64,000 nucleotides of DNA from Marichromatium gracile (GCF_004343155.1 NZ_SMDC01000005.1:1-64000); one strand, 5' to 3'; shown: positions 27,385 through 39,558, counted from the first letter of the stretch. The notes: generated from the sequence alone by a model not told the origin. Translations and numbers: made by a program.

Positions 27385-28578
27385 ATGAATGAGGAACGGT
27401 GGCTGCTGCCAGCCGGAATCGAAGAGGTGCTCCCGCCCCAGGCCCAGGTCATCGAGGGGCTGCGTCGCGAGTTGCTGGATCTCTATGCCGGCTGGGGATA
27501 CGACTTGGTCATCCCGCCGTTCATCGATTATCTCGACTCGCTGCTGACCGGGACCGGTCAGGACCTCGACCTGCAGACCTTCAAGCTCACCGACCAGGTC
27601 TCCGGGCGGTTGCTCGGGGTGCGGTCCGACATGACCCCGCAGGTCGCGCGTATGGATGCCCATCATCTGCGTCGTGATGTGCCGCAGCGTCTGTGCTATC
27701 TCGGCACCGTGCTGCGCACTCGCGACGACGGCTTCGGTGGGACGCGCAGCCCGCTCCAGCTCGGTGCCGAGATCTATGGTCATGGCGGCGTCGAGAGCGA
27801 TATCGAGATCCTGCGCCTGATCATGCTCACGCTGCGCGCGGCGGGGATCGAGGAGAGCTATCTCGATCTCGGTCATGTCGGTATCTTCCGCGGGCTGGCC
27901 CGTCAGGCCGGGCTCGATGCGGCACAGGAGCACGCGCTGTTCGATGCGCTCCAGCGCAAGGCGGTGCCCGAGGTCGAGCAGCTGATCGGCGGCTTCGGCG
28001 TCCACGGTGCTGCGGCCGACATGCTGGTCGCGCTCGCCGAACTCAACGGCGCCGATGCGCTGGTGCGTGCCGAGCAGGTGCTGAGTCGCGCCGACCAGCC
28101 GGTACAGGCCGCGCTCGATGACCTGCGGCGCATCGCCGAGGGGCTGCAGCGCTGGCTGCCCGAGGTCGGGGTCCACTATGACCTCGCCGAGTTGCGCGGT
28201 TATCGCTACAAGACCGGCGCGGTGTTTGCGGCCTTCGTCCCCGGCTGGGGGCTCGAGGTCGCGCGTGGCGGGCGCTATGACGACATCGGTCGGGTGTTCG
28301 GCCGGGCGCGCCCGGCGGTCGGCTTCAGTGCCGACCTCAAGGAGCTGTTGCGTCACGGACGCGGGCTCGAGCAACGCTATCGCGTTGACGCGCCGGTGCT
28401 CGCGCCGGCCGATCCCGATCCGGCGCTGCGCGCCGAGATCGAGCGGCTGCGCGCCGCTGGGCGACGGGTGGTCGAGGTACTGCCCGGGGTCGAACAGGAT
28501 CCACGTCAACTCGGCTGCAGCCAGACCCTGGCGCGGTGCGAGGGGCGCTGGGAATTACAAGCTATCGATGCGGAGTAG
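27385..28578 (+). CDS. hisZ: ATP phosphoribosyltransferase regulatory subunit HisZ
   Basis: HisZ is a histidyl-tRNA synthetase paralogue that activates the short form of HisG, the first enzyme of histidine synthesis. It has 397 residues. Class II synthetase motifs are modified: FKLTDQVSGRLLGVRSDMTPQ (motif 2 area) and ARGGRYDDIG (motif 3 area). It lacks the anticodon-binding domain. Its presence implies a short HisG elsewhere. The hisZ-purA pairing is common in gammaproteobacteria outside the enterics. Confidence 0.93.
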   Translation: MNEERWLLPAGIEEVLPPQAQVIEGLRRELLDLYAGWGYDLVIPPFIDYLDSLLTGTGQDLDLQTFKLTDQVSGRLLGVRSDMTPQVARMDAHHLRRDVPQRLCYLGTVLRTRDDGFGGTRSPLQLGAEIYGHGGVESDIEILRLIMLTLRAAGIEESYLDLGHVGIFRGLARQAGLDAAQEHALFDALQRKAVPEVEQLIGGFGVHGAAADMLVALAELNGADALVRAEQVLSRADQPVQAALDDLRRIAEGLQRWLPEVGVHYDLAELRGYRYKTGAVFAAFVPGWGLEVARGGRYDDIGRVFGRARPAVGFSADLKELLRHGRGLEQRYRVDAPVLAPADPDPALRAEIERLRAAGRRVVEVLPGVEQDPRQLGCSQTLARCEGRWELQAIDAE

Positions 28579-28590
28579 GAAAGAGTCTAG

Positions 28591-29886
<1,296 letters not shown>

Positions 29887-29897
29887 GGGCTATCGTC

Positions 29898-30161
29898 ATG
29901 ACCGAAATCTCCTTTTCAAAACTCTTCCTCGAAGGCTTGCAGCTGATGGGGGTCGGGATGACCATCGTGGTCGCCTTCCTGATCCTGCTCATCGGCGTGC
30001 TTCACCTGGTGGCCGCCGCCGTGCGCCGCTGGGCCCCAGAGGAGACCGCGCCCGAGGCGCGGCCCGCCTTCCCGCAAGGTGCCGGGGCCGTCACCGATCG
30101 TCGCCTGACCGCGGCGATCACGGCCGCCGTCGTCCAATACCGGAAGCGACGCCGGACCTGA
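29898..30161 (+). CDS. oadG: Oxaloacetate decarboxylase gamma subunit OadG
   Basis: OadG is the small membrane subunit that holds the alpha and beta subunits together. It has 87 residues with one N-terminal membrane helix ([21 protein letters not shown]) and a Pro/Ala-rich then basic cytosolic tail, as in the family. It starts 11 bases after purA and precedes oadA by 97 bp. Confidence 0.9.
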   Translation: MTEISFSKLFLEGLQLMGVGMTIVVAFLILLIGVLHLVAAAVRRWAPEETAPEARPAFPQGAGAVTDRRLTAAITAAVVQYRKRRRT

Positions 30162-30258
30162 CACCCAGGGGTCCGTCTGTAACCGGGGCGTCGTCGGGGG
30201 GTGTACCCGCCTGACCGGCGGCGCCCCTGATCGCGAACTTCGAAATCGAACCTTCACC

Positions 30259-32064
30259 ATGAACGATCCCAAGCCGCTCGGTATCACCGAGGTCGTCCTG
30301 CGCGACGCCCATCAGTCCCTGCTCGCTACTCGGCTGCGTCTTGAAGACATGCTGCCGATCGCGCCCAAGCTCGATCAGGTGGGCTACTGGTCCATGGAAA
30401 GCTGGGGCGGGGCGACCTTCGACGCCTGCATCCGTTATCTGGGCGAGGATCCGTGGGACCGTCTGCGCCAGCTCAAGGCGGCGATGCCGAACACCCCGCA
30501 GCAGATGCTGCTGCGCGGCCAGAACCTGCTGGGTTATCGGCACTATGCCGACGATGTGGTCGAGTCCTTCGTCGAGCGTGCCGCGACCAACGGTATCGAT
30601 GTCTTCCGCGTGTTCGACGCGATGAACGACCTGCGCAACCTCGAGGCTGCGATCAAGGCCGTCCTCGCCACCGACAAGCACGCTCAGGGCACCATGTCCT
30701 ATACCGTGAGCCCGGTGCACGACCTCGACTACTGGGTCGACATGGGTCGTCGTCTCGAGGACATGGGGTGTCACTCGATCTGCATCAAGGACATGGCCGG
30801 CCTGCTCAAGCCCTATGTCGCCGAGCAGCTGGTCACTCGCCTCAAGGAAAGCTGTTCGATCCCGATCGCGATGCAGAGCCATGCCACGACCGGCATGAGC
30901 ACCAGCACCATCGTCAAGGCGGTCGAGGCCGGTATCGACATGGTCGACTCGGCCGTCTCCTCGATGAGCATGACCTACGGGCACTCGCCGACCGAGTCCG
31001 TGGTCGCCATCTTCGAGGACACCGATCGCGCCACCGGGCTGGATCTCAACCTGCTCGAGGAGATCGCCGCCTACTTCCGTGACGTTCGCAAGAAGTACTC
31101 CAAGTTCGAGGGTGCGCTCAAGGGTGTCGACTCGCGCATCCTGGTCGCCCAGGTGCCGGGCGGCATGCTCACCAACATGGAGAACCAGCTGCGCGAGCAG
31201 GGTGCGAGCGATCGTCTCGACGAGGTGCTGGTCGAGATCCCCAAGGTGCGCGAGGACCTCGGTTTCATCCCGCTGGTCACCCCGACCTCGCAGATCGTCG
31301 GCAGCCAGGCGGTGCTCAACGTGCTCATGGGTGAGCGCTACAAGAGCATCACCGCCGAGACCGCCGGCGTGTTGCGCGGTGAGTACGGTGCCACCCCCGC
31401 GCCGGTCGACGCCGCGCTGCAGCAGCGCGTGCTCGAAGAGGGTCAGACCCCGATCACCTGCCGCCCGGCCGACAACCTCTCCCCGGAGATGGAGTCGCTG
31501 ACCGCGCAGCTCCAGGAGATCGCCGAGGAGCGTTCGCTGAGCCTGGCCGACGAGGTGGTCGACGATGTGCTCACCTACGCGCTCTTCCCCCAGGTCGGGC
31601 TGAAGTTCATCGAGAACCGCGACAACCCCTCGGCCTTCGAGCCGGCGCCCTGGACCGAGGCACCGGTCGCCGCTGCCGACAAGGCCGCACCTGCCGCTGC
31701 CGCGAGCGGCGCGGCGATGGCCGAGGCCTATCGTGTCGAGGTCGACGGTCACGCCTACAACGTCCGTGTCTCGCCCGAGGGTGCGGTCGAGATGATCGCC
31801 CCGGCTGCGGGTGCCGCCCCGGCCGCCGCCCCGGCGCCTGCTGCGGGTGCTGCGAGCGAGGTGCCCGCGCCGCTGGCCGGTACCGTGTTCAAGGTGCTGG
31901 TCAAGCCCGGTGATCAGGTCGCCTCCGGCGACGTGGTGATGATCCTCGAGGCGATGAAGATGGAGACCGAGGTGCGCTCGCCCGAGGGTGGAACCGTAGC
32001 TGCGGTCTGCGCCTCCGAGGGGGACGCGGTGCAGGTCGGTCAGGCCCTGCTGACCCTGAGCTGA
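30259..32064 (+). CDS. oadA: Oxaloacetate decarboxylase alpha subunit OadA (biotin carrier)
   Basis: OadA transfers the carboxyl of oxaloacetate to its own biotin; decarboxylation by OadB then pumps sodium. It has 601 residues. The carboxyltransferase barrel has [14 protein letters not shown] and metal ligands near [12 protein letters not shown] and SHATTGMS. An Ala/Pro-rich linker (about 475-535) leads to the biotinyl domain with EAMKMET at the attachment Lys. Position with oadG and oadB excludes pyruvate carboxylase subunit B as the better name. Confidence 0.95.
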   Translation: MNDPKPLGITEVVLRDAHQSLLATRLRLEDMLPIAPKLDQVGYWSMESWGGATFDACIRYLGEDPWDRLRQLKAAMPNTPQQMLLRGQNLLGYRHYADDVVESFVERAATNGIDVFRVFDAMNDLRNLEAAIKAVLATDKHAQGTMSYTVSPVHDLDYWVDMGRRLEDMGCHSICIKDMAGLLKPYVAEQLVTRLKESCSIPIAMQSHATTGMSTSTIVKAVEAGIDMVDSAVSSMSMTYGHSPTESVVAIFEDTDRATGLDLNLLEEIAAYFRDVRKKYSKFEGALKGVDSRILVAQVPGGMLTNMENQLREQGASDRLDEVLVEIPKVREDLGFIPLVTPTSQIVGSQAVLNVLMGERYKSITAETAGVLRGEYGATPAPVDAALQQRVLEEGQTPITCRPADNLSPEMESLTAQLQEIAEERSLSLADEVVDDVLTYALFPQVGLKFIENRDNPSAFEPAPWTEAPVAAADKAAPAAAASGAAMAEAYRVEVDGHAYNVRVSPEGAVEMIAPAAGAAPAAAPAPAAGAASEVPAPLAGTVFKVLVKPGDQVASGDVVMILEAMKMETEVRSPEGGTVAAVCASEGDAVQVGQALLTLS

Positions 32065-32074
32065 GCGCGGACCC

Positions 32075-33211
32075 ATGGAAAAGTTGTTGCTACTGTGGCA
32101 GTCCACCGGACTGGCCAATTTCACCTGGGGTCAGGCGCTGATGATCGGCGTCGGCGGTCTGCTGATCTATCTGGCGATCGCCAAGAAGTTCGAGCCGCTG
32201 CTGCTGCTGCCGATCGGCTTCGGCGCCATCCTCTGTAACACGCCGGTGGCCGGGATCGGTGGTCCCGACGGCATGGTGGGCATGATCTACCATGTCGGCA
32301 TCGAGACCGGGATCTTCCCGCTGCTGATCTTCATGGGGGTCGGCGCGCTGACCGATTTCGGCGCCCTGATCGCGCGCCCCTCGACCCTGTTGTTGGGTGC
32401 CGCGGCGCAGTTCGGCATCTTCGCCACCCTGCTCGGGGCGCTGGCGCTGAACCTGATCCCCGGGTTCGACTTCAGCATGGCCGATGCTGCCTCGATCGCG
32501 ATCATCGGTGGCGCCGACGGCCCGACGGCGATCTTCCTCGCCTCGCGCCTCTCGCCCGATCTGCTCGGCGCCATTGCCGTGGCCGCTTACTCCTACATGG
32601 CCCTGGTGCCGCTGATCCAGCCGCCGATCATGCGCGCGCTGACCAGCGAGTCCGAGCGTCAGGTCAAGATGGAGCAGCTGCGCCACGTCTCCAAGCTCGA
32701 GCGCATCCTCTTCCCGTTCGCGGTGCTGGTGCTGTGCGTGACCCTGCTGCCCTCGGCCGCACCGCTGATGGGCATGCTGATGTTCGGTAACCTGCTGCGT
32801 GAATCGGGTGTGGTCGATCGCCTCAGCCGCGCCGCGCAGAACGAGATCATCAACGTGGTCACCATCATGTTGGGTCTGGCCGTCGGCTCCAAGCTCTCGG
32901 CCGAGATGTTCCTCAACGTGCAGACGCTCGGCATCCTGTTGCTCGGCGCGCTGGCCTTCTGCATCGGTACCGCCACCGGTGTGATCATGGGCAAGATCAT
33001 GTGCAAGGTCACCGGTGGCAAGGTCAATCCGCTGATCGGCGCCGCCGGCGTCTCGGCGGTGCCGATGGCCGCGCGCGTGGTCAACAAGGTCGGTCTCGAG
33101 TCGGATCATCACAACTTCCTGTTGATGCATGCGATGGGGCCGAACGTGGCCGGTGTCATCGGTTCGGCAGTGGCCGCCGGTATCCTGCTCGCGCTGGTGG
33201 GCGGTGGTTGA
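32075..33211 (+). CDS. oadB: Oxaloacetate decarboxylase beta subunit OadB (sodium pump)
   Basis: Integral membrane subunit that decarboxylates carboxybiotin and exports sodium. It has 378 residues with about nine hydrophobic segments. Family motifs are seen: [36 protein letters not shown] with the sodium-site Asp, and the C-terminal [16 protein letters not shown] and [15 protein letters not shown]. It starts 10 bases after oadA. Confidence 0.95.
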   Translation: MEKLLLLWQSTGLANFTWGQALMIGVGGLLIYLAIAKKFEPLLLLPIGFGAILCNTPVAGIGGPDGMVGMIYHVGIETGIFPLLIFMGVGALTDFGALIARPSTLLLGAAAQFGIFATLLGALALNLIPGFDFSMADAASIAIIGGADGPTAIFLASRLSPDLLGAIAVAAYSYMALVPLIQPPIMRALTSESERQVKMEQLRHVSKLERILFPFAVLVLCVTLLPSAAPLMGMLMFGNLLRESGVVDRLSRAAQNEIINVVTIMLGLAVGSKLSAEMFLNVQTLGILLLGALAFCIGTATGVIMGKIMCKVTGGKVNPLIGAAGVSAVPMAARVVNKVGLESDHHNFLLMHAMGPNVAGVIGSAVAAGILLALVGGG

Positions 33212-33221
33212 TTCGTGGAAG

Positions 33222-33250
33222 TTGACGAAATCGCCAAAACTGGGTTAATT
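33222..33250 (+). promoter_or_regulatory. Candidate sigma-70 promoter for yceD-rpmF-plsX-fab genes
   Basis: TTGACG (33222-33227) is followed after 17 bases by TTAATT (33245-33250) in the AT-rich 49-bp gap between oadB and yceD. The -35 matches 5 of 6; the -10 is weaker. It is very close to the yceD ATG at 33261, so the transcript would have a short leader or be nearly leaderless. Confidence 0.45.
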
Positions 33251-33260
33251 TGATTAGCTT

Positions 33261-33830
33261 ATGTCAGCGTCGTTACCTGAGCGACTGGACCCATGGCGTG
33301 CCGCGCAGGCCGCGCGTGTCTTCACCGGCACGATCGAGCTTGCGCGGCTGCCGAGGCTTGCCGAGGCCGTCCTCGGTCTCGCCCCGCTTGCGCAGGGCAA
33401 GGCCGAGGTCTGTTACCGTCTCGCCTTCGAGCGTGATCCCCGGGGGCGCGTGCGTGTCTTCGGGGACGTCGATGCGGTGTTGCGGCTGCCCTGTCAGCGC
33501 TGTCTCGGCGAGGTCGCCGTTGCGGTGAGCGCGCCCTTGAGGCTGGCGCTGGTGCGCAGCGAGCAGCAGGCCGAGCAGCTCGACGAGACACTCGACCCGG
33601 TGCTGGTCGAAGACGACGAGCCGGTGCAGCCGCTTGACTGGATCGAGGACGAGCTGCTGCTCGCGATCCCGGCGGTGCCGCGTCATGCGCCCGGTGAGTG
33701 TGAGGCGCCGGTTTCTACCGATGCCTCGCCGCCCGAGTCCGAGCCGTTGTTGGAGACGACGCCGGAGCGGGACAACCCGTTCGCGATTCTGGCGAGTCTG
33801 AAGTCGCGCGGGCGCGACGACGAGGGCTGA
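33261..33830 (+). CDS. yceD: YceD family protein (DUF177), 23S rRNA accumulation
   Basis: 189 residues. YceD proteins precede rpmF almost universally and affect 23S rRNA accumulation and ribosome assembly. The family hallmark [16 protein letters not shown] is present at about 74-89, and the C-terminus [11 protein letters not shown] is conserved. An acidic central region lies between them. rpmF follows after 70 bp. Confidence 0.92.
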   Translation: MSASLPERLDPWRAAQAARVFTGTIELARLPRLAEAVLGLAPLAQGKAEVCYRLAFERDPRGRVRVFGDVDAVLRLPCQRCLGEVAVAVSAPLRLALVRSEQQAEQLDETLDPVLVEDDEPVQPLDWIEDELLLAIPAVPRHAPGECEAPVSTDASPPESEPLLETTPERDNPFAILASLKSRGRDDEG

Positions 33831-33900
33831 TGGTTTCGCAATTTCGATCAACGCGACGTCTCGTGCCAACGAGGCGTCAGATCCGTACCTGGAGATAACA

Positions 33901-34077
33901 ATGGCAGTTCAGCAGAATCGCAAGACCCCTTCCAAGCGCGGCATGCGTCGCTCCCACGACGCCCTGAGCAAGCCGACGCTCTCGGTCGAGCCCTCGAGCG
34001 GCGAGACCCACCGTCGTCATCACGTCTCGGCCGACGGTTTCTATCGCGGCCGCAAGGTTGTGGACAAGTCTGAGTGA
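33901..34077 (+). CDS. rpmF: 50S ribosomal protein L32
   Basis: 58 residues, starting [20 protein letters not shown], the universal N-terminus of bacterial L32 that binds 23S rRNA. It then has [20 protein letters not shown] and ends [12 protein letters not shown]. Zinc-binding cysteines are absent, as in many proteobacterial L32. GGAG lies about 9 bases before the ATG. It sits between yceD and plsX as expected and is too short for a 60-residue cutoff. Confidence 0.97.
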   Translation: MAVQQNRKTPSKRGMRRSHDALSKPTLSVEPSSGETHRRHHVSADGFYRGRKVVDKSE

Positions 34078-34127
34078 TCCGGTCGGTCCGTTTCGGGTCA
34101 CGGTCGCGACACGCGAGTCGAGCATCG

Positions 34128-35159
34128 ATGGCACAACCCTGCACCATTGCACTGGACGCCATGGGCGGCGATCACGGCCCGAGTGTCGTGGTCCCGGCAG
34201 CGCTCAAGTATCTCGCGGACAACCCGCACGCCAATCTGATCCTGGTCGGCGACGAGCAGCGTCTTGAGGGCTATGTCGGCGGGGTGAGTCGCGAGCGCCT
34301 GCGGATCCATCACGCCTCCCAGGAGGTGGCGATGGATGAACTGCCATCGCGGGCGCTGCGCAGCAAGAAAGACTCGTCGATGCGCGTGGCCATCGACCTG
34401 GTGCGTGCCGGCGAGGCCGGTGCCTGTGTCAGCGCCGGTAATACCGGGGCGCTGATGGCGACCGCGCGGTTCGTCCTCAAGACCCTGCCGAGCATCGATC
34501 GACCGGCGATCAGCACCACGGTGCCCTCGCTGCACGGTCATACGCATATGCTCGATCTCGGCGCCAACGTCGATTGCTCCGGGGCCCATCTGTTCCAGTT
34601 CGCCGTCATGGGCAGCGAACTGGCCGCCGTCGTCGATGGCATCGAGCAGCCCAAGGTCGCGCTGCTCAACATCGGCCAGGAAGAGATCAAGGGCAACGAG
34701 CAGGTCAAGCAGGCCCACGAGTTGCTGCTCAACAGCAGCCTCAACTATGTCGGCTATGTCGAGGGTGATGGCATCTACCTCGATGACGTCGACGTGGTCG
34801 TCTGCGATGGCTTCATCGGCAACGTCGCGCTCAAGTCGAGCGAAGGCGTGGCCAAGTTCGTGCGTCATTCGCTGCGCAAGCAGTTCAAGCGCAACTGGTT
34901 CAGCCAGCTTGCCGGACTGGCCGCGATGCCCATCCTCAAGCGTTTCAGCCGCGACATCGATCCGCGTCGCTACAATGGTGCCAGCCTGCTCGGACTGCGC
35001 GGTATCGTGATCAAGAGTCACGGCGGCGCCGATGAGATCGCGTTCGAAAACGCAATCTATATTGCCGAGAAGGAGATCCGCGAGGACATCCCCAAGCGGA
35101 TCGGTGAACAGGTCGGGCGTCAGCTCGAGGGCAGCGGACAGTACAGGGAAACCGCCTGA
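34128..35159 (+). CDS. plsX: Phosphate acyltransferase PlsX
   Basis: PlsX converts acyl-ACP to acyl-phosphate for phospholipid synthesis. The ATG at 34128 gives 343 residues beginning [20 protein letters not shown], the family start; an upstream start at 34074 overlapping rpmF was rejected. It also has [20 protein letters not shown] and [18 protein letters not shown]. It overlaps fabH by one base (ATGA type). Confidence 0.96.
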   Translation: MAQPCTIALDAMGGDHGPSVVVPAALKYLADNPHANLILVGDEQRLEGYVGGVSRERLRIHHASQEVAMDELPSRALRSKKDSSMRVAIDLVRAGEAGACVSAGNTGALMATARFVLKTLPSIDRPAISTTVPSLHGHTHMLDLGANVDCSGAHLFQFAVMGSELAAVVDGIEQPKVALLNIGQEEIKGNEQVKQAHELLLNSSLNYVGYVEGDGIYLDDVDVVVCDGFIGNVALKSSEGVAKFVRHSLRKQFKRNWFSQLAGLAAMPILKRFSRDIDPRRYNGASLLGLRGIVIKSHGGADEIAFENAIYIAEKEIREDIPKRIGEQVGRQLEGSGQYRETA

Positions 35160-36115
35160 TGAAGTATTCCCGCATTCTCGGGACCGGGAGCTATCTGCCG
35201 GCCCGCGTCATGACCAACGCAGATCTCGAGGCTGTCGTCGATACCTCAGACTCCTGGATCCGGGAACGCACGGGAATCGAGAAACGTCACCTGGTCAGCG
35301 ACGGGGAGAGCTGCTGCGATCTGGCCGAGCAGGCTGCGCGCAGGGCGCTGGAGGCGGCGGGCATCACCGCCTCCGACCTCGACCTGATCCTGGTGGCGAC
35401 GACCACGCCCGACCAGTTCTTCCCGAGCACCGCAACCCTGCTGCAGCAGCGTCTCGATGTGCATGGCTGCCCGGCCTTCGACCTGCAGGCCGTGTGCGCC
35501 GGCTTCGTCTATGCAATGGACGTGGCCGACAAGTTCATCCGCACCGGCGCGGCCAAGCGCGCGCTGGTGGTCGGCGCCGAGACCTTCTCGCGCATCCTCG
35601 ACTGGAACGACCGCACCACCTGCGTGCTGTTCGGCGACGGCGCGGGTGCGGTGGTGCTCGAGGCCGCCGACGAGCCTGGCATCCTCTCCACCCATCTTCA
35701 CGCCGATGGCGCCTACAAGGACCTGTTGCAGGTCCCCGGTGGGCTCGGCAACGGTCACCCCGACGCCCGCTTCGTTCAGATGAAGGGCAACGAGGTGTTC
35801 CGCATCGCCGTCACCACCCTCGGGCGCATCGTCGAGGAGACCCTCGAGGCCGCAGGCCTCACCAAGTCGGACATCGACTGGCTGATCCCCCATCAGGCCA
35901 ATATCCGTATCATCCAGGCGACCGCGCGCAAGCTCGATCTGCCGATGGAACGGGTGGTGGTGACCGTTGCCGAGCACGGCAACACCTCCTCGGCCTCCAT
36001 CCCGCTGGCGCTCGATCAGGCGGTACGCGACGGGCGTATCCGTCGTGGCGAGACGCTGTTGATGGAGGCCTTCGGAGGCGGTTTCACCTGGGGCTCGGTC
36101 CTGGTCCGTTACTGA
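35159..36115 (+). CDS. fabH: Beta-ketoacyl-ACP synthase III FabH
   Basis: FabH condenses acetyl-CoA with malonyl-ACP to start fatty-acid synthesis. It has 318 residues. The catalytic triad is seen as Cys in [13 protein letters not shown], His in [10 protein letters not shown] and Asn in [11 protein letters not shown]-terminal [16 protein letters not shown] is typical. It overlaps the plsX stop and is followed by fabD after 27 bases. Confidence 0.97.
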   Translation: MKYSRILGTGSYLPARVMTNADLEAVVDTSDSWIRERTGIEKRHLVSDGESCCDLAEQAARRALEAAGITASDLDLILVATTTPDQFFPSTATLLQQRLDVHGCPAFDLQAVCAGFVYAMDVADKFIRTGAAKRALVVGAETFSRILDWNDRTTCVLFGDGAGAVVLEAADEPGILSTHLHADGAYKDLLQVPGGLGNGHPDARFVQMKGNEVFRIAVTTLGRIVEETLEAAGLTKSDIDWLIPHQANIRIIQATARKLDLPMERVVVTVAEHGNTSSASIPLALDQAVRDGRIRRGETLLMEAFGGGFTWGSVLVRY

Positions 36116-36142
36116 TTTCCCTCTTGATCTTCCTGTATTGCG

Positions 36143-37087
36143 ATGCCACAACAACTCGCCGTTTTCTTTCCCGGTCAGGGGTCGCAGGCGCTCGGCATGC
36201 TCGATGCCCTCGCCGCGACCTATCCCAGCGTTCGCCAGACCTTCGAGGAGGCCTCTGACGCCCTCGGTCAGGATCTCTGGCAACTGGTGAGCAGCGGTCC
36301 AGAGGACGCGCTCAACCGCACCGAGAACACCCAGCCCGCCATGCTCGCCGCCGGCATCGCCGTGTGGCGGGTGTGGCGTCAGGCCGGTGGTGCTCCCGCC
36401 ACGGTCATGGCCGGGCACTCGCTGGGCGAATACAGCGCCCTGGTCGCCGCCGAGGCCCTGGGCTTCGCCGATGGCGTCCGTCTGGCCGCCGAGCGTGGCC
36501 GGCTGATGCAGGCGGCGGTGCCGCCGGGCGAAGGCTCGATGGCCGCGCTGCTCGGACTCGACGACGACACCGTGATCGCACTCTGCGCCGAGCAGGCCGG
36601 CGGCGAGGTGCTCGAGGCGGTCAACTTCAACTCCCCCGGACAGGTGGTCATCGCCGGCGCCAGCGCCGCGGTTGCGCGCGCGGTGGAGGCGGCCAAGGCC
36701 GCCGGCGCCAAGCGCGCGGTACAGCTGCCGGTGAGCGTGCCCTCGCACTGTGCGCTGATGCGTCCGGCCGCCGAGCAGCTCGCCGAGCGTCTCGCCGAAC
36801 TCGATCTCTCGCTGCCCCAGGTGCCGGTGCTGCACAACGTCAACGTTGCCCCGGCCGCGGATGTCGCCGAGTTGCGCGATCTCCTGGTGCAGCAGCTCTA
36901 TCGCCCGGTACGCTGGGTCGAGACGGTACGCAAGGTCGCCGGCGACGGGGTGCCGGCCGCCATCGAGTCGGGCCCGGGCAAGGTGCTGGCCGGACTCTGC
37001 AAGCGTATCGACAGGAACATGACGACGCTGCCGGTCTTCGACCCGAAGACCCTCGATGCGGCACTGGAGGCGACTGCCAATGCTTAA
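36143..37087 (+). CDS. fabD: Malonyl-CoA:ACP transacylase FabD
   Basis: FabD loads malonate on ACP. It has 314 residues. FFPGQGSQALGML at the N-terminus and the nucleophile motif GHSLGEYSAL (Ser) are present, with the catalytic His in VPSHCALM. Its last 8 bases overlap fabG. Confidence 0.97.
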   Translation: MPQQLAVFFPGQGSQALGMLDALAATYPSVRQTFEEASDALGQDLWQLVSSGPEDALNRTENTQPAMLAAGIAVWRVWRQAGGAPATVMAGHSLGEYSALVAAEALGFADGVRLAAERGRLMQAAVPPGEGSMAALLGLDDDTVIALCAEQAGGEVLEAVNFNSPGQVVIAGASAAVARAVEAAKAAGAKRAVQLPVSVPSHCALMRPAAEQLAERLAELDLSLPQVPVLHNVNVAPAADVAELRDLLVQQLYRPVRWVETVRKVAGDGVPAAIESGPGKVLAGLCKRIDRNMTTLPVFDPKTLDAALEATANA

Positions 37088-37820
37088 GGGTGAAATCGCG
37101 CTCGTTACGGGCGCCTCGCGTGGAATCGGTCGTGCCATCGCCATGGCGCTGGCCGAGCAGGGTGCGGCAGTGGCCGGCACCGCGACCAGCGAAGCCGGCG
37201 CCGCGGCGATCGAGCAGGCGTTCAAGGACGCCGGCCATCAGGGTATCGGTCTGGTGCTCAACGTCTCCGATGCGGAGTCGATCAGCAGCGCCCTGGCGAC
37301 GCTCAACGAGCGTCTCGGTGCGCCCAGCATCCTGGTCAACAATGCCGGGATCACTCGCGACAACCTGCTGATGCGGATGAAGGACGAGGAGTGGGATTCG
37401 GTCATCGAGACCAACCTCACCTCGATCTATCGTCTGGTCAAGGCCTGCCTGCGTCCGATGACCAAGGCGCGCAAGGGGCGCATCATCAACATCGCTTCGG
37501 TGGTGGGGGCCAGCGGCAACGCCGGTCAGACCAACTATGCGGCGGCCAAGGCCGGGATGATGGGCTTCACCAAATCGCTCGCCCGCGAGGTCGGCGCCCG
37601 TGGCATCACTGTCAACTGCGTCGCCCCAGGCTTCATCGACACCGACATGACCCGGGTGCTGCCCGATGCCCAGCGCGATGCGCTGCTCGGCTCCATCCCG
37701 CTCGGTCGACTCGGTGCCCCTGAGGAGATCGCCGCGGCCGTGACCTTCCTCGCCTCTCCCGGCGGGGCCTATGTCACTGGCGAGACGCTGCATGTCAACG
37801 GCGGCATGCACATGGCGTGA
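37080..37820 (+). CDS. fabG: 3-oxoacyl-ACP reductase FabG
   Basis: FabG is the NADPH-dependent first reduction of elongation. It has 246 residues from the ATG at 37080, which overlaps the fabD stop. The short-chain dehydrogenase motifs are present: GASRGIGRAIA, NNAGITRDNLLMRM, the catalytic Ser in NIASVVG and Tyr-x3-Lys in NYAAAKAGM, and APGFIDTDM. An AT-rich hairpin follows the stop. Confidence 0.97.
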   Translation: MLKGEIALVTGASRGIGRAIAMALAEQGAAVAGTATSEAGAAAIEQAFKDAGHQGIGLVLNVSDAESISSALATLNERLGAPSILVNNAGITRDNLLMRMKDEEWDSVIETNLTSIYRLVKACLRPMTKARKGRIINIASVVGASGNAGQTNYAAAKAGMMGFTKSLAREVGARGITVNCVAPGFIDTDMTRVLPDAQRDALLGSIPLGRLGAPEEIAAAVTFLASPGGAYVTGETLHVNGGMHMA

Positions 37821-37833
37821 AAATCTTTTCCTT

Positions 37834-37860
37834 GATTGATATAAATGACTTATATCAATC
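37834..37860. promoter_or_regulatory. Long AT-rich inverted repeat between fabG and acpP
   Basis: GATTGATATAA (37834-37844) and TTATATCAATC (37850-37860) are a perfect 11-bp inverted repeat with a 5-base spacer. The low GC content argues against an ordinary terminator. The dyad, about 55 bases upstream of the acpP -10 candidate, fits a dimeric repressor or activator site. It does not have FNR spacing. A terminator role for fabG cannot be excluded. Confidence 0.6.
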
Positions 37861-37916
37861 GGTTAGGGTTTTCACCTAAGGCTATTTATTGGCTTTCATC
37901 GACCCTCGTTTGTCAC

Positions 37917-37922
37917 TAGAAT
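37917..37922 (+). promoter_or_regulatory. Candidate -10 element of the acpP promoter
   Basis: TAGAAT matches 5 of 6 of the sigma-70 -10 consensus, 53 bases before the acpP ATG, in an AT-rich 154-bp gap. The -35 is poor (TTTCAT at 17 bases), so an activator may help; the palindrome upstream is a candidate site. Independent expression of acpP is expected because ACP is very abundant. Confidence 0.45.
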
Positions 37923-37974
37923 ACGGGCTGGCTCAGCGAGGGCCACTTTATTCATTCCGGAGGAATCTTTCATT

Positions 37975-38211
37975 ATGAGCAGCGTTGAAGATCGAGTTCG
38001 CAAAATCGTCGTCGAGCAACTGGGTGTCAAAGAGGAAGAAGTGACCGCCGAGGCGTCCTTCGTCGACGATCTGGGCGCGGACTCCCTCGACACCGTGGAA
38101 CTGGTCATGGCCCTCGAGGAGGAGTTCGAGACCGAGATTCCTGACGAAGACGCTGAGAAGATCACCACGGTCCAGCAGGCCATCAACTACATCAACGAGC
38201 ACCAGGCCTGA
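37975..38211 (+). CDS. acpP: Acyl carrier protein AcpP
   Basis: Central acyl carrier of fatty-acid synthesis. It has 78 residues and is highly acidic. The 4'-phosphopantetheine attachment Ser is in [18 protein letters not shown], and it ends with [16 protein letters not shown] strong GGAGGA lies 9 bases before the ATG. It sits between fabG and fabF. Confidence 0.98.
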   Translation: MSSVEDRVRKIVVEQLGVKEEEVTAEASFVDDLGADSLDTVELVMALEEEFETEIPDEDAEKITTVQQAINYINEHQA

Positions 38212-38310
38212 GGCAGGGTTGCTGTCCGCGCGCAGTCGTCCGTCGGAGACGGACGCCGCACGCGGCTCGACCCGCCAAATCGTGGTGTACTGAACGAGAA
38301 GGGGTAAGCA

Positions 38311-39549
38311 ATGGCAGGCAGAAGGGTAGTTGTCACTGGGTTGGGTCTGGTGGCGCCAGTTGGTCTGAACGTCAAGTCCGCTTGGGACAGCATCCTTGCC
38401 GGCAGGAGTGGGATCCAGCCGATCACGCACTTCGACATCGAACCGTTCAGCACCCGCTTCGGTGGGCCGATCTATGGCTTCGATCCCAGCGAGTACATCG
38501 CCGAGAAAGACGCCAAGAAGATGGACAAGTTCATCCACTACGGTGTCGCCGCGGGCTCTCAGGCCATTGCCGACTCCGGACTGGAGATCGATGAGTCGAA
38601 CTGCCGCCGCATCGGCGTCGCCGTCGGCTCCGGCATCGGTGGCATCACCGGTATCGAGAACAACTACGAGGCCTATCGCTCCAAGGGGCCGCGTCGGATT
38701 TCTCCCTTCTTCGTTCCCGCCAACATCGTCAACATGGTGGCGGGCAATCTCTCGATCAAATTCGGCCTCAGGGGGCCGAACTACTCGATCGTCTCGGCCT
38801 GTGCGACCGGCACCCACAACATCGGTGAGGCCGCGCTGATGATCCGTCACGGCTATGTCGACGTGATGCTCGCCGGCGGCGCCGAGATGGCGACCTCGCC
38901 GGTCGGCCTCGGCGGCTTCGCCGCGGCGCGCGCACTCTCCACCCGCAACGACGATCCGGTCGGCGCCAGCCGTCCGTTCGACAAGGAGCGCGACGGCTTC
39001 GTGCTCAGCGACGGCGCCGGCGTGGTGGTGCTCGAGGAGTACGAGAGCGCCAAGGCCCGTGGCGCGCACATCTATGCCGAGCTGGTCGGTGTCGGCATGA
39101 ACTCCGACGCCTACCACATGACCGCGCCCTTGACCGATGGCTCGGGTGCGGCCGACTGCATGCTGATGGCGCTCAACGATGCCGGCATCAGCCCGGATCA
39201 GGTCGACTACATCAACGCCCACGGCACCTCGACCGTGGCAGGCGACCGAGGCGAGACCCTCGCGGTCAAGCGTGCGCTCGGCGACCATGCCTACAAGACC
39301 ATGGTCAGCTCCACCAAGTCGATGACCGGTCACATGCTGGGCGCCGCCGGTGGCGCCGAGGCGGTGTTCTCGGTGCTCGCGCTGCGCGATCAGGTCGCGC
39401 CGCCGACCATCAACTACAGCACCCCGGATCCGGAGTGCGACCTCGACTACGTGCCCAACACCGCACGCGAGTCGAAGCTCGACGTGGTGATGTCGAACTC
39501 CTTCGGTTTCGGCGGCACCAACGGCACCCTGGTGTTCCGTCGGGTCTGA
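38311..39549 (+). CDS. fabF: Beta-ketoacyl-ACP synthase II FabF
   Basis: FabF elongates acyl-ACP, including the temperature-responsive C16:1 to C18:1 step. It has 412 residues. It has the nucleophile Cys in [14 protein letters not shown], His in [11 protein letters not shown] and [14 protein letters not shown], and the C-terminal [14 protein letters not shown]. It lies 99 bp after acpP with an AAGGGG upstream. Confidence 0.97.
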   Translation: MAGRRVVVTGLGLVAPVGLNVKSAWDSILAGRSGIQPITHFDIEPFSTRFGGPIYGFDPSEYIAEKDAKKMDKFIHYGVAAGSQAIADSGLEIDESNCRRIGVAVGSGIGGITGIENNYEAYRSKGPRRISPFFVPANIVNMVAGNLSIKFGLRGPNYSIVSACATGTHNIGEAALMIRHGYVDVMLAGGAEMATSPVGLGGFAAARALSTRNDDPVGASRPFDKERDGFVLSDGAGVVVLEEYESAKARGAHIYAELVGVGMNSDAYHMTAPLTDGSGAADCMLMALNDAGISPDQVDYINAHGTSTVAGDRGETLAVKRALGDHAYKTMVSSTKSMTGHMLGAAGGAEAVFSVLALRDQVAPPTINYSTPDPECDLDYVPNTARESKLDVVMSNSFGFGGTNGTLVFRRV

Positions 39550-39558
39550 CCCCGCGTA

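Noticed and set aside
30259-32064. Pyruvate carboxylase subunit B
   Set aside because: Flanking oadG and oadB genes show that this is the oxaloacetate decarboxylase alpha subunit.
34074-34127. Upstream start for plsX
   Set aside because: It overlaps the rpmF stop and adds residues not seen in the family; the ATG at 34128 gives the conserved N-terminus.
37834-37860. FNR/Anr box at the acpP dyad
   Set aside because: An FNR site needs TTGAT-N4-ATCAA; here the half sites are much further apart.
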